A DNA stretch of 64,000 bases from an uncultured Bacteroidota bacterium (GTDB taxonomy: Bacteria > Bacteroidota > Bacteroidia > Flavobacteriales > Flavobacteriaceae). The translations under genes were made by a program, and so were the position numbers. Positions 39,437 through 49,699 of the stretch are shown piece by piece. Position 1 is the first letter of the stretch. The number at the start of each line of letters is the position of its first letter. The notes under the pieces were generated by a model. That model saw nothing but the letters and a program-made list of their open reading frames with translations. It did not search any database and was not told the origin of the DNA. Where the stretch lies: assembly GCA_902608795.1 (NCBI GenBank), contig CACLPI010000005.1, positions 1 to 64,000 on the forward strand, given 5' to 3'.

Positions 39437-41833
39437 ATGCAATCTAAAAAGAAAAAAAAACCAATCTCATTTGACCAATTTAAAGAGGAAATTCTTGAAG
39501 ATTACAGGGTTGCATTCACCAGCAGAGAATGCAGTATAATTGGAAGAAAAGAAGTTCTCACCGGAAAAGCAAGTTTTGGAATTTTTGGTGACGGAAAAGA
39601 GCTCCCTCAAATTGCAATGGCAAAGTTTTTTAAAAAAGGAGATTTTCGTTCTGGATATTACAGAGATCAGACTTTTATGCTGTCCCTATATGAAGTTACC
39701 CCAAAGCAATTTTTTGCAGGGCTATATGCTCATACCAACATTAATTATGACCCCATGAGTGCAGGCAGGCAAATGGGTAGCTCGTTTTCAACTCACAGTC
39801 TCGATAAAGATTATAATTGGGTTAATCTCAATAATCAATACAACTCAAGCGCAGACTTATCCCCGACTGGGAGTCAAATGCCAAGATTGCTTGGGTTAGC
39901 CCAAGCTTCAAAAATTTATAAAGAAATTGAAATTTCTAACTCCAGTAAGTTTACAAAAAATGGAAATGAAATTGCGTGGGGAACTATTGGTGATGCAGCC
40001 ACAAGTGAAGGTCATTTCTTCGAGAGCATAAATGCTGCTGGAGTAATGCAAATTCCGATGATTATAAGCATTTGGGATGACAACTACGGGATTTCTGTTC
40101 CAGCAAAATATCAAACAACAAAAGGGGATATTTCAGAAGTTTTAAAAGGTTTTAAAAGAGATGAAAATTCAAATGGATTTGAAATATTTAAAGTTAAAGG
40201 ATGGGACTATGTTGAACTTATGAAAACATATGAAAAAGCAGAAGAAATTTGTAGAAATAAACATATTCCTGTGATAATCCATGTAAATGAACTTACACAA
40301 CCACTTGGACATTCAACATCAGGTTCTCATGAAAGATATAAATCACAAAAAAGATTAGAATGGGAAAGTGATTACGATTGCATAAAAAAAATGAGAGAAT
40401 GGATATTGGAAAACAAAATTGTCAAGTCTGAAGATTTAGATAAAATCGAAAGTGATAGTAAGAAGAGTGTTAGTGAATCCAAAATTGAAGCTAAAGGAGA
40501 TTCATTAAATGAAACAATTAATAATATAAATGAACTAAACACTATTATAAAAGAAAATATCAACACAAGCAATCCAGATATACATAATATCGTAGATAAA
40601 TTAAATAAAATTAAAGAGCCTTACAAAAGGGATTTGTTTACCTCTGCAAATAAAATTATAAGACTATTAATGCTAGAAAAAAACCCCGATAGTAATTTGT
40701 TAAAAAATTGGTTAGGTAAACTTCATGTGAAGACACAATATGATTACAGCTCTCATTTATATAGTGAATCAAAATATAATCCATCAAATATTTCTATTGT
40801 TAATCCTATTCACGAAGAAAATTCAGAAATGGTAGATGGTAGAATTATTTTGAGAGAAAATTTTAGAAAAATTTTAGAAAATTACGATAACGTTATAATA
40901 TTCGGCCAAGACACTGGAAAGATTGGTGGAGTAAATCAAGGGCTTGAAGGACTACAAAATTTATTTGGAGAAACTAGGGTGTTCGATACAGGAATTCGTG
41001 AAGCAACAATAATAGGTCAAGGCATCGGATTAGCACTGCGGGGGCTGAGACCAATTGCAGAAATCCAATACTTAGATTACCTACTCTATTCAATTCAAAT
41101 TTTAAGTGATGACTTAGCTACACTTCATTACAGAACAAGGGGTAAGCAAAAAGCTCCTCTGATTGTAAGAACCAGGGGGCACAGACTTGAAGGAATGTGG
41201 CATTCAGGCTCACCAATGGGTGGTATGTTAAACCTTTTACGTGGAATATTTTTGTTGGTCCCTAGAAATATGACAATTGCTGCAGGATTTTACAATGCTT
41301 TACTTAAGGGTGATCAACCTGCGATTGTTATTGAATGCTTAAACGGCTACAGATCAAAAGAGAAAATGCCAAATAATATTGGGGAATTTACCGTTCAAAT
41401 TGGTAAAGTTGAAAAAATAAAAACAGGTAGTGATATTACAGTAGTTTCGTATGGTTCAACTTTAAAAATAATTGAAAAAGCTGCTACAGAATTAGAAAAA
41501 TTCAATATTAGTTGTGAAATAATTGATTGTCAGTCATTAATTCCATTTGATTTAGATAATAATATATGTAAAAGCATAAAAAAGACAAATAGAGTCATAA
41601 TTATTGACGAAGATTTTTCTGGTGGAGCTAGTGCCTATATATTAGACAATCTAATAAATAAACAAAATATATACGATTATTTGGACAGCAAACCTCACAC
41701 TTTATCTGCTCAGGATCACAGACCAGCATATGGAACAGACGGAGACTATTTTTCCAAACCATCAGTCGATGAAATTTTTAATAAAATTTATTCAATTATG
41801 AATGAAATAAACCCTGAAGAATACCCTATTTAA
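39437..41833 (+). CDS. 2-oxoacid (branched-chain type) dehydrogenase E1, fused alpha/beta
   Basis: N-terminal TPP-binding alpha part (GDAATSEGHFFE) and C-terminal beta transketolase part (GIREATIIGQGIGLALRGLRPIAEIQYLDYL). Confidence 0.92.
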   Translation: MQSKKKKKPISFDQFKEEILEDYRVAFTSRECSIIGRKEVLTGKASFGIFGDGKELPQIAMAKFFKKGDFRSGYYRDQTFMLSLYEVTPKQFFAGLYAHTNINYDPMSAGRQMGSSFSTHSLDKDYNWVNLNNQYNSSADLSPTGSQMPRLLGLAQASKIYKEIEISNSSKFTKNGNEIAWGTIGDAATSEGHFFESINAAGVMQIPMIISIWDDNYGISVPAKYQTTKGDISEVLKGFKRDENSNGFEIFKVKGWDYVELMKTYEKAEEICRNKHIPVIIHVNELTQPLGHSTSGSHERYKSQKRLEWESDYDCIKKMREWILENKIVKSEDLDKIESDSKKSVSESKIEAKGDSLNETINNINELNTIIKENINTSNPDIHNIVDKLNKIKEPYKRDLFTSANKIIRLLMLEKNPDSNLLKNWLGKLHVKTQYDYSSHLYSESKYNPSNISIVNPIHEENSEMVDGRIILRENFRKILENYDNVIIFGQDTGKIGGVNQGLEGLQNLFGETRVFDTGIREATIIGQGIGLALRGLRPIAEIQYLDYLLYSIQILSDDLATLHYRTRGKQKAPLIVRTRGHRLEGMWHSGSPMGGMLNLLRGIFLLVPRNMTIAAGFYNALLKGDQPAIVIECLNGYRSKEKMPNNIGEFTVQIGKVEKIKTGSDITVVSYGSTLKIIEKAATELEKFNISCEIIDCQSLIPFDLDNNICKSIKKTNRVIIIDEDFSGGASAYILDNLINKQNIYDYLDSKPHTLSAQDHRPAYGTDGDYFSKPSVDEIFNKIYSIMNEINPEEYPI

Positions 41834-42837
41834 CTTATATTAATAATTTTTACTACCAGCTCTTTCAAAAGAGATGGATCTGCTTTTTTAACACCTACAC
41901 CCTTAGAAAACATATCATAATCTCTTAAAATCGAAATAATACTCACAACCTGTTTCAAATTATAGTTTATTGACGCGGTTTTAAATTCTTTTATAAAAAA
42001 TGGATTGACTCCCAAAAGAGAGGCGATTTTAGAATCATTTAGTGAATTATTGGAATGAAAAAGAAGCAGTTTATTAAAAAAATCAAAAATTATAGATATA
42101 GTTACAACAATGGGGTTAGAATTTGGGTTTTCAGAAAAATACTGAGCTATCTGAAATGCTTTATTATAATTTTTTTCACCTAATGCTTTTCTTAGTTCAA
42201 AATTGTTAAACTCTTTTGAAATTCCTACATATTTCTCAATATCATCAGATTCAATTACTTTTTCTTTTTTCTTTATATCAAGCAATTTATTAATTTCATT
42301 CGAAATCGTACTCAGGCTGTTTCCTAAATGTTCATTTATTAGACTAACTGATTTTCTGTCAATGGAAAAACCTGCTGAATTGATAGTGTCAGATATCCAA
42401 TTTTGAACCTGATTATCATATAACTTCTTTGATTCAAAAACTTTACCATTTTTTTTTAGCTCTTTAAATGATGTTTTTCTTTTATCAATCGACTTGTGTT
42501 TGTAATTAATGATTAAGATTGTGGATTTAAGGGGGTTTTTGAAATAATCAACTAGACCGTCAAAGGTCCTGGATAAATCTTGAGCTTCTTTTATCAAAAC
42601 AATTTGATATTTTGACATCAATGGATATTTTTTACAAATAGAAATTATTTGATCTACAGACGTTTCCTTCCCATACAAAATATTTAGGTTGAATTGTTTC
42701 TCTTCCTCAGTTAGTACATCTTCAATAAATAAATTAGTTATATTGTCTATGTAAAACTCCTCTTCACCCATCAAAAGGTAAATAGGAGCAAATTTTTTAT
42801 TTATTATATCATTTTTTATTTCAGAAATAGTATTCAA
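41830..42837 (-). CDS. holA: DNA polymerase III subunit delta
   Basis: APIYLLMGEEEFYIDNI, HolA architecture. Confidence 0.88.
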   Translation of the reverse strand: MNTISEIKNDIINKKFAPIYLLMGEEEFYIDNITNLFIEDVLTEEEKQFNLNILYGKETSVDQIISICKKYPLMSKYQIVLIKEAQDLSRTFDGLVDYFKNPLKSTILIINYKHKSIDKRKTSFKELKKNGKVFESKKLYDNQVQNWISDTINSAGFSIDRKSVSLINEHLGNSLSTISNEINKLLDIKKKEKVIESDDIEKYVGISKEFNNFELRKALGEKNYNKAFQIAQYFSENPNSNPIVVTISIIFDFFNKLLLFHSNNSLNDSKIASLLGVNPFFIKEFKTASINYNLKQVVSIISILRDYDMFSKGVGVKKADPSLLKELVVKIINIS

Positions 42838-42850
42838 TAATCAAAAATTT

Positions 42851-43294
42851 ATGTTAAAATTATCATTCCCAAATTATGAATTTAGATTAAAAAAATTTAA
42901 TCAAAAGAGTTTTATTTTTGATGATGTCAGAAAAAAATTTGTTGGATTGACTGCAGAAGAATGGGTAAGACAAAATTGTATTAGATTCCTTGTAAAAGAA
43001 AAAAAAATTCATAAAAGTTTAATTTCCGTAGAAAAAAAGATTAATCTAAATAATACCACTAAAAGGGTTGATATTTTAGTTTATGATAATGATGGATCAT
43101 GCAGACTACTTGTTGAATGTAAAGCGCCAAATATAAAAATTGAACAAAATAGTTTTGATCAAATTATTAGATATAATCAGGTTTTAAATGCAAAATTTTT
43201 AATGGTTACAAATGGAATAATTCACTATTATTGTAAAATCAATAATATTAAAAATAAAATTGAATTCCTAAAAGAAATCCCATCTAATAAATGA
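42851..43294 (+). CDS. HsdR N-terminal-domain (PD-(D/E)XK-like) protein
   Basis: RVDILVYDNDGSCRLLVECKAPNIKI...FDQIIRYNQ. Confidence 0.8.
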   Translation: MLKLSFPNYEFRLKKFNQKSFIFDDVRKKFVGLTAEEWVRQNCIRFLVKEKKIHKSLISVEKKINLNNTTKRVDILVYDNDGSCRLLVECKAPNIKIEQNSFDQIIRYNQVLNAKFLMVTNGIIHYYCKINNIKNKIEFLKEIPSNK

Positions 43295-44265
43295 ATCTTG
43301 GAATTGTTATATTAAGTTGGAATGGTAAAAATTTGATTAAAAAGTTTTTACCCTCTGTTATAAAACACACACCTATTATTCATAATATTTATTTAATTGA
43401 TAATGGCTCCAATGATGGTTCAGTTGAATTCGTAAAATCTAATTTCAATAGAGTAAAAATTATAAAGTTGGATAAAAATCATGGGTTTGCAACTGGCTAT
43501 AATATTGGACTAAAAAATATTGAGGACGATATTCTATGTCTTTTGAATAATGATATTGAAGTTACTGAAAATTGGACTGAAGAAATCTTACATCAATTTT
43601 CAGCTGAACCTGATACTGCAGTGATTCAACCTAAACTAAGGGATTATTATAATAATTCAAATTTTGACTATGCTGGCGCGGCTGGTGGATTTTTGGATAA
43701 ATATGGATACCCATACTGTAATGGAAGGATTTACAATAAAGTTGAAATAGATAACAACCAATATGATGATAAAGTGGAAATATTCTGGGCATGTGGAGCC
43801 TGTTTTTTTATACGAAATGATATTTTTAAAAAATTTGGCGGTTTTGATGATTTATACTGGGCTCATTTTGAAGAAATTGACCTTTGCTGGAGATTACAAA
43901 ACCATGGATTTAAAATAAGATTAAATTCTAAATCTATTGTTTACCATGCTAATGGAGGTACATTGGGTCATAATAATCCAAATAAAACATATTTAAACTT
44001 TAGAAATATGTTATTTACAATTACAAAAAATTCAAAAAATAATTTATTCTTTCTACTTTTTAATAAACTTTTTATTGATATGATGACTGCCTTTTACATT
44101 CTATTTGATAAGGGCATAATGCATTTTATAGCAATAATTAAAGCATATCTATCGTTTTATAAACATATTAACCTGTTAATTAAATTTAGGAAAAACAACA
44201 AAAGGAAAATAAAACATTATAAAATAAGATCGATAACTTGTGAATATCTATTTTACAAAAGGTAA
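43291..44265 (+). CDS. Glycosyltransferase family 2 protein
   Basis: VILSWNGKNLIKKFLPSV, LIDNGSNDGSVEFV, LLNNDIEVTENW. Confidence 0.92.
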   Translation: MNLGIVILSWNGKNLIKKFLPSVIKHTPIIHNIYLIDNGSNDGSVEFVKSNFNRVKIIKLDKNHGFATGYNIGLKNIEDDILCLLNNDIEVTENWTEEILHQFSAEPDTAVIQPKLRDYYNNSNFDYAGAAGGFLDKYGYPYCNGRIYNKVEIDNNQYDDKVEIFWACGACFFIRNDIFKKFGGFDDLYWAHFEEIDLCWRLQNHGFKIRLNSKSIVYHANGGTLGHNNPNKTYLNFRNMLFTITKNSKNNLFFLLFNKLFIDMMTAFYILFDKGIMHFIAIIKAYLSFYKHINLLIKFRKNNKRKIKHYKIRSITCEYLFYKR

Positions 44266-44334
44266 AAATTTGACTTAAATAAGTTTTCTTTTTTGCTAAT
44301 TTTACTAAATAAAACTAACATTAAATATTATAAA

Positions 44335-45186
44335 ATGAAAAAAACATTTTTTTTAAGCTTAATTACATTATTTGTTTTGTCTTCATGTGTGAGTAAAAAA
44401 GAATATACATCTCTTGAGTATAGACACAAGAAAACACAAGATCTTCTAAATACTGCTACTATTAAATTAAACGCTTGTTTAGAAGAAAAAACTACTTCTG
44501 AAACCCTAGCAGAAGCCTACAAAGAACAAATTACTGATTTAAAAAGAAGAAATGATCAATTATTCATACAAAGTCAGGATTATCTAGAGTTAACTGCAAA
44601 AGGGGCTGAGAATTTAGAAAAAACACTTGAAAGCATAAAAGAAAAAGATTTAAAAATCACCAGAATTCAAGATGCACTAAATAGAAAAGATAGTGTAACA
44701 TTTGCTCTTGTAACTAGCCTTAAAAAGGAAATTGGAATTAACGATCCTGATATAGAAGTCAATGTTGACAAAGCTGTTGTTTTCATTTCATTATCTGATA
44801 AGTTACTCTTCAAAACAGGAAGCTATGAGGTTTCCGACAGAGCTAAGGAAATTTTAGGAAAGGTAGCAACAGTTGTTAACGGTAAACCTGATTTTGAGTG
44901 CATGGTTGAAGGTCATACTGATAGCAGATCGTATGAAAGAGGCGTACTTATTGATAATTGGGACTTAAGTGTTAAAAGAGCAACTTCGATTGTACGAGTT
45001 CTTGAAGATCTTAACGTAAATCCAGGAAAATTAATTGCAGCTGGAAGAAGTTTCTATGACCCTCTAGTAGACAATGACACTGCTGAGAACAGAGCAACAA
45101 ATAGAAGAACAAGAATTATTATTATGCCAAAAATTGATCAGTTTTATGATATGATTGAAAAAGAAATGCAAAATCTGTCAAACTAG
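44335..45186 (+). CDS. OmpA family protein (lipoprotein)
   Basis: LFVLSSCVS lipobox, coiled coil, OmpA C-terminus VEGHTDSRSYERG...NWDLSVKRATSIVRVL; ATG at 44335 preferred. Confidence 0.9.
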   Translation: MKKTFFLSLITLFVLSSCVSKKEYTSLEYRHKKTQDLLNTATIKLNACLEEKTTSETLAEAYKEQITDLKRRNDQLFIQSQDYLELTAKGAENLEKTLESIKEKDLKITRIQDALNRKDSVTFALVTSLKKEIGINDPDIEVNVDKAVVFISLSDKLLFKTGSYEVSDRAKEILGKVATVVNGKPDFECMVEGHTDSRSYERGVLIDNWDLSVKRATSIVRVLEDLNVNPGKLIAAGRSFYDPLVDNDTAENRATNRRTRIIIMPKIDQFYDMIEKEMQNLSN

Positions 45187-45205
45187 ATTTTTTTTAAACC
45201 TTTTT

Positions 45206-45233
45206 AAAAAACCCACTTTCCGTGGGTTTTTTA
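45206..45233. terminator. Bidirectional intrinsic terminator between ompA-like and uvrD/pcrA-like genes
   Basis: AAAAAACCCACTTTCCGTGGGTTTTTT; T-tract overlaps helicase stop codon at 45231-45233. Confidence 0.9.
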
Positions 45234-47486
45234 TGAAATAATTTCAAGCTTAGAAAACCTAAGTAGCAGTTTTTTTAGTCCGCTTTTTTCAAATTTGATT
45301 TCAGCCTTTTTGTCTCCACCATTTCCCTCAATTGAAATTACTCTACCTTTGCCAAATCTTTCATGCATTACAATATTCCCCACAACCAATTTAGAATCAA
45401 AAAGATTAGATTTAACTGAGGGTGATTTAATTTTGACAAAATTTAATGGAGGTCTTTTTTCCGGTTTTTTATATCTAATACCAATCTTATTATATTGATC
45501 ATCATTTGAAAAATTCCTGGTGATTGAATTTTGAATTACATTGTTTTCTAAAAACTCTTCATTTATTTCATCAATAAATCTGCTTTTTTCTGAATCTACA
45601 GGCTTTCCCCATCGATACCTTGATAATACATATGAAAGATATATCTTTTTCTCGGCTCTGGTTAATGCTACGTAAAATAACCTTCTCTCCTCTTCTAACT
45701 CAGTTCTTGAATTCAGATTCATAGCACTTGGAAATAAGTTTTCTTCAAGACCAACAATATAAACAAAGGGAAATTCAAGACCCTTTGCAAGATGAATTGT
45801 CATTAAAGAAACTTTATTATTATCATTACTTTCATTGTCCTGATCTGTTGCTAATGCCACATCTTGTAAAAAATTTGATACTGAATTTTTGTGATCATTA
45901 TTATTTTCTACAAAGTCTTTAATTCCGTTAAGAAGCTCCTCAATATTTTGAATTCTATTAACCCCCTCCATGGATTCATCGTTTTTATAAAGATTATATA
46001 GTCCTGATTGTTTTAACACTTCCTTGCTTATTTCAAATACATCTAAAGATTCTAATTTACCCTTTATCGACTCAATCATAACAACAAAGTCTAATAACTT
46101 ATTTTTTGTAGAGTTATTTAATATAGTGGATGATTTTGAGTAATCTTTCAAATATGTATAATCAGAAACGGAATTCTTTTTTGCTTCTATAGAAATCTTA
46201 TTTAAGGTGGTTAGACCTATTCCTCTAGCTGGAAAGTTTATTATCCTTTTTAAAGCTTGTTCATCGTCATTATTAATTAATAATCTTAAATATGCCAGAA
46301 CATCCTTTATTTCTTTTCTCTGGTAAAAAGAGAGACCTCCATAAACCCTGTAACGAATATTTTTCTTTCTCAAGGCATCTTCAAATGAACGTGATTGTGC
46401 ATTTGTTCTGTATAGAATAGCAAAATCAGAATTTTGCATCTGAAATTGCATTTTATTTTCAAAAATAGAACTTGCGACAAACCTTCCCTCCTCACCATCA
46501 GTTAATAATTTATTAACGCTAATTTTTTCTCCTGACTCATTATTAGTCCATACATTTTTCTTTAACCTTTTTTGATTATATTCAATTATACTGTTTGCGG
46601 CATTTACTATATTTTTTGTTGATCTATAATTTTGTTCTAATCTAAAAAGTTTTGAATCAGGAAAATCTTTTTGAAAATTTAATATATTATTTATGTTTGC
46701 TCCTCTGAAACTATATATACTCTGTGCATCATCTCCAACAACACATATGTTTTGAAACTTATCTGAAAGCGATCTAATAATTAAGTATTGGGAGTGATTT
46801 GTGTCTTGGTACTCATCGACCAGTATATATCTAAAAATATTTTGATATTTTGATAGAGTATCGGGATAACTGTTTAGAAGTTCGTTAGTTTTTAAAAGAA
46901 GATCGTCAAAATCCATAGCACCAGCTTTAAAACATCTTTCTACATATTGTTTATAAATCTCATGAAATTTTGGTCTGTTTGAAATTTTATCAGACAATAA
47001 CATATCGTCATCGTTAATGTACTGATCTGCAGAAATAAAATTATTTTTCATAGATGAAATCCTTGAAAAAATAATTTTATACTTATACTGTTCTTTATCT
47101 AAGTTCAGTTCTTTGATTATTCTGGCCACTAGTTTTTGAGAATCATCAGAGTCATAAATAGTAAAATTTGAGGTGTAACCAATCTTGTGTGCTTCAATTC
47201 TCAATATCCTTGCAAAAACAGAATGAAAAGTACCCATCCAAAGATTTTTTGCCTCATTCCCTACTATACGTGTAATTCTTTCTTTCATTTCCTTAGCAGC
47301 TTTATTTGTAAAGGTTAATGCAAGAATGTTGAAAGGATCTACGCCTTGTGTCATTAAATAAGCAATTTTATATGTTAAAACTCTAGTTTTACCAGATCCC
47401 GCTCCTGCTATAACAATCATAGGTCCATTCATTTGAAGGGTAGACTCTAGTTGCGAAGTGTTCAGATTATTTAAAAAATCGTTCAA
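45231..47486 (-). CDS. UvrD/PcrA-type ATP-dependent DNA helicase
   Basis: IAGAGSGKTRVLTYKIAYL, VDEYQDTNHSQY, GDDAQSIYSFRGAN, LMTIHLAKGLEFPFVYIVG. Confidence 0.95.
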   Translation of the reverse strand: MNDFLNNLNTSQLESTLQMNGPMIVIAGAGSGKTRVLTYKIAYLMTQGVDPFNILALTFTNKAAKEMKERITRIVGNEAKNLWMGTFHSVFARILRIEAHKIGYTSNFTIYDSDDSQKLVARIIKELNLDKEQYKYKIIFSRISSMKNNFISADQYINDDDMLLSDKISNRPKFHEIYKQYVERCFKAGAMDFDDLLLKTNELLNSYPDTLSKYQNIFRYILVDEYQDTNHSQYLIIRSLSDKFQNICVVGDDAQSIYSFRGANINNILNFQKDFPDSKLFRLEQNYRSTKNIVNAANSIIEYNQKRLKKNVWTNNESGEKISVNKLLTDGEEGRFVASSIFENKMQFQMQNSDFAILYRTNAQSRSFEDALRKKNIRYRVYGGLSFYQRKEIKDVLAYLRLLINNDDEQALKRIINFPARGIGLTTLNKISIEAKKNSVSDYTYLKDYSKSSTILNNSTKNKLLDFVVMIESIKGKLESLDVFEISKEVLKQSGLYNLYKNDESMEGVNRIQNIEELLNGIKDFVENNNDHKNSVSNFLQDVALATDQDNESNDNNKVSLMTIHLAKGLEFPFVYIVGLEENLFPSAMNLNSRTELEEERRLFYVALTRAEKKIYLSYVLSRYRWGKPVDSEKSRFIDEINEEFLENNVIQNSITRNFSNDDQYNKIGIRYKKPEKRPPLNFVKIKSPSVKSNLFDSKLVVGNIVMHERFGKGRVISIEGNGGDKKAEIKFEKSGLKKLLLRFSKLEIIS

Positions 47487-47591
47487 AGGAAAATTTTAAA
47501 GTTAAATTAAATATAGTTTGAAAGAAAAACCGTTATAAATTTAGTTAGTTATAAACAAAATCAATAAGCAAAAAATCTTAAATTTAAGATA

Positions 47592-49697
47592 ATGAACAAT
47601 GATGTCTTAAATACTTCGATTGAGTTTTTAAAAGGAGTTGGACCTAACAGAGCTAAACTTATTAAAGATGAACTTAAAATATCAAAGTTTAAAGATTTAT
47701 TGTTTCAATTTCCGTACAGATATATAGATAAAACTAAATACCACAAGATTTCAGATATTCATTCATACAATTCTGAAATACAACTAATCGGCACCATAAA
47801 GGAACTAAAAGAAGTTGGAATAGGTTCAAGAAAAAGACTAATAGCTAATTTTTATGATAAGACTGGGCGAATACAATTAGTATGGTTCAAAACCAACAAA
47901 TGGCTGGTAGATTCTATTAAATTAAATATAAAATATATACTTTTTGGGAAAATTAATGAATTCAAAGGTATTAAATCTATACCTCATCCTGAGCTTGAGA
48001 TTTATAGTGAGAATAACCTAAAAAAAAGAACAAATTTATTTGGAGTATATCATTCAACTGAGAATTTGAACAAAAAAGGTGTAACTAATAAGGTGTTTTC
48101 AAAATTAATCGAAGAGCTACTTATAAGTATAAATAAAGATATTGGAGAAAATCTACCTGAGTATATTCTAAAAAAGTATAAACTAATGGGGCGACGCCAA
48201 GCCGTTATATGTATTCATAAGCCAAGAACATTGTCTGAATTAAAAAAAGCGGTTAATAGATTAAAGTTTGAAGAAATTTTTTATCTACAAACAAGACTAA
48301 TCAAGAAAAATATTCTAAGGAAACAAAAGATTAGAGGTTATCGTTTTGAAAAAATTGGAGATAACTTTGATGATTTTTATAAAAATCATTTAAAGTTTAA
48401 ACTTACCAATGCTCAAAAAAGAGTAATTAAGGAAATTAGAAATGACATAGGTAGCGGTGCACAAATGAATAGACTACTTCAAGGTGACGTTGGTTCAGGT
48501 AAAACAATTGTTGCTTTTATGTCTGCATTAATAGCTATTGGAAACGGATTTCAAGCATGTATGATGACTCCTACTGAAATTTTGTCATATCAACATTATA
48601 ATAAATTTAAAGATATATGTAAAGTGTTGAATATCAATATAAAAGTATTGACTGGATCAAGTAAAAGTTTATACAAAAAACAATTAAAGGAAAGCCTAAG
48701 AAAAGGTGAAATTGACTTACTTATTGGAACCCATGCACTAATTTATGATAGTGTTGAGTTTGAAAATTTAGGTTTAGCAATAATTGATGAACAGCACAAG
48801 TTTGGGGTTGCCCAAAGAAGCAAACTATGGCACAAAAATAAATTTCCACCTCATGTGTTAATTATGACTGCAACCCCAATTCCAAGAACACTAGCCATGT
48901 CCGTTTATGGGGACCTTGACATGTCTATTATTGATGAACTACCACCCGGAAGAAAATACATTAAAACCTTTCATCAAACACAAAGAGATAAACTTAAATT
49001 ACTTGATTTTTTAAAAAAAGAAATCAATAAAGGCAGGCAGATATATGTAGTATATCCTCTAATCAAAGAGAGTGAAAAATTTGATTTTAAAGATCTTTTA
49101 GACGGTTATGAAGCATTTTCTCGTGATTTTCCAATGCCAAAGTATCAAATCTCAATTGTTCATGGCAAAATGAATAATGAAGATAAGGAATATGAAATGC
49201 AAAGATTCATCGAAAATAAAACTCAAATATTAGTCTCTACAACTGTTATCGAAGTTGGAGTTGATATTCCAAACGCAACTGTCATGATTATTGAAAGTGC
49301 TGAAAGATTTGGATTATCTCAGCTTCATCAACTTAGAGGAAGGGTTGGAAGAGGAAAACACGAAAGTTATTGTTTTTTAATAACTGGGCATAAGAAAACA
49401 AAGGAAAGTAAAATAAGAATGGAAACTATGGAAAAAACTAATGATGGTTTTATAATTGCCGAAAAGGACTTGGAATTAAGAGGTCCTGGTAATATTATGG
49501 GCACCCAACAAAGTGGTGAGATGCCACTAAAAATTACCAATCTAGTTTCAGATAGCAAGCTTATTTTAAAAATTAGGAAATTAGTTGAGAAAATCATGTC
49601 CAAGGATCCAAGACTTGAAAATGAAAACAACCTGCTTATTCTTAAAAACTTAAAAATGATAATCGAAAAAAAAGATATCTGGGAGTATATAAGTTAA
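47592..49697 (+). CDS. recG: ATP-dependent DNA helicase RecG
   Basis: RLLQGDVGSGKTIVAFMSALIA, DEQHKFGVAQR, TATPIPRTLAMSVYGDLDMSIIDELPPGR, QLRGRVGRG. Confidence 0.96.
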   Translation: MNNDVLNTSIEFLKGVGPNRAKLIKDELKISKFKDLLFQFPYRYIDKTKYHKISDIHSYNSEIQLIGTIKELKEVGIGSRKRLIANFYDKTGRIQLVWFKTNKWLVDSIKLNIKYILFGKINEFKGIKSIPHPELEIYSENNLKKRTNLFGVYHSTENLNKKGVTNKVFSKLIEELLISINKDIGENLPEYILKKYKLMGRRQAVICIHKPRTLSELKKAVNRLKFEEIFYLQTRLIKKNILRKQKIRGYRFEKIGDNFDDFYKNHLKFKLTNAQKRVIKEIRNDIGSGAQMNRLLQGDVGSGKTIVAFMSALIAIGNGFQACMMTPTEILSYQHYNKFKDICKVLNINIKVLTGSSKSLYKKQLKESLRKGEIDLLIGTHALIYDSVEFENLGLAIIDEQHKFGVAQRSKLWHKNKFPPHVLIMTATPIPRTLAMSVYGDLDMSIIDELPPGRKYIKTFHQTQRDKLKLLDFLKKEINKGRQIYVVYPLIKESEKFDFKDLLDGYEAFSRDFPMPKYQISIVHGKMNNEDKEYEMQRFIENKTQILVSTTVIEVGVDIPNATVMIIESAERFGLSQLHQLRGRVGRGKHESYCFLITGHKKTKESKIRMETMEKTNDGFIIAEKDLELRGPGNIMGTQQSGEMPLKITNLVSDSKLILKIRKLVEKIMSKDPRLENENNLLILKNLKMIIEKKDIWEYIS

Positions 49698-49699
49698 AA

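Noticed and set aside
42851-43294. HsdR N-terminal-domain protein as a restriction system
   Set aside because: No HsdM/HsdS partner, sits beside holA; I recall this small protein as a conserved neighbour of holA in Bacteroidota, so likely housekeeping rather than defence
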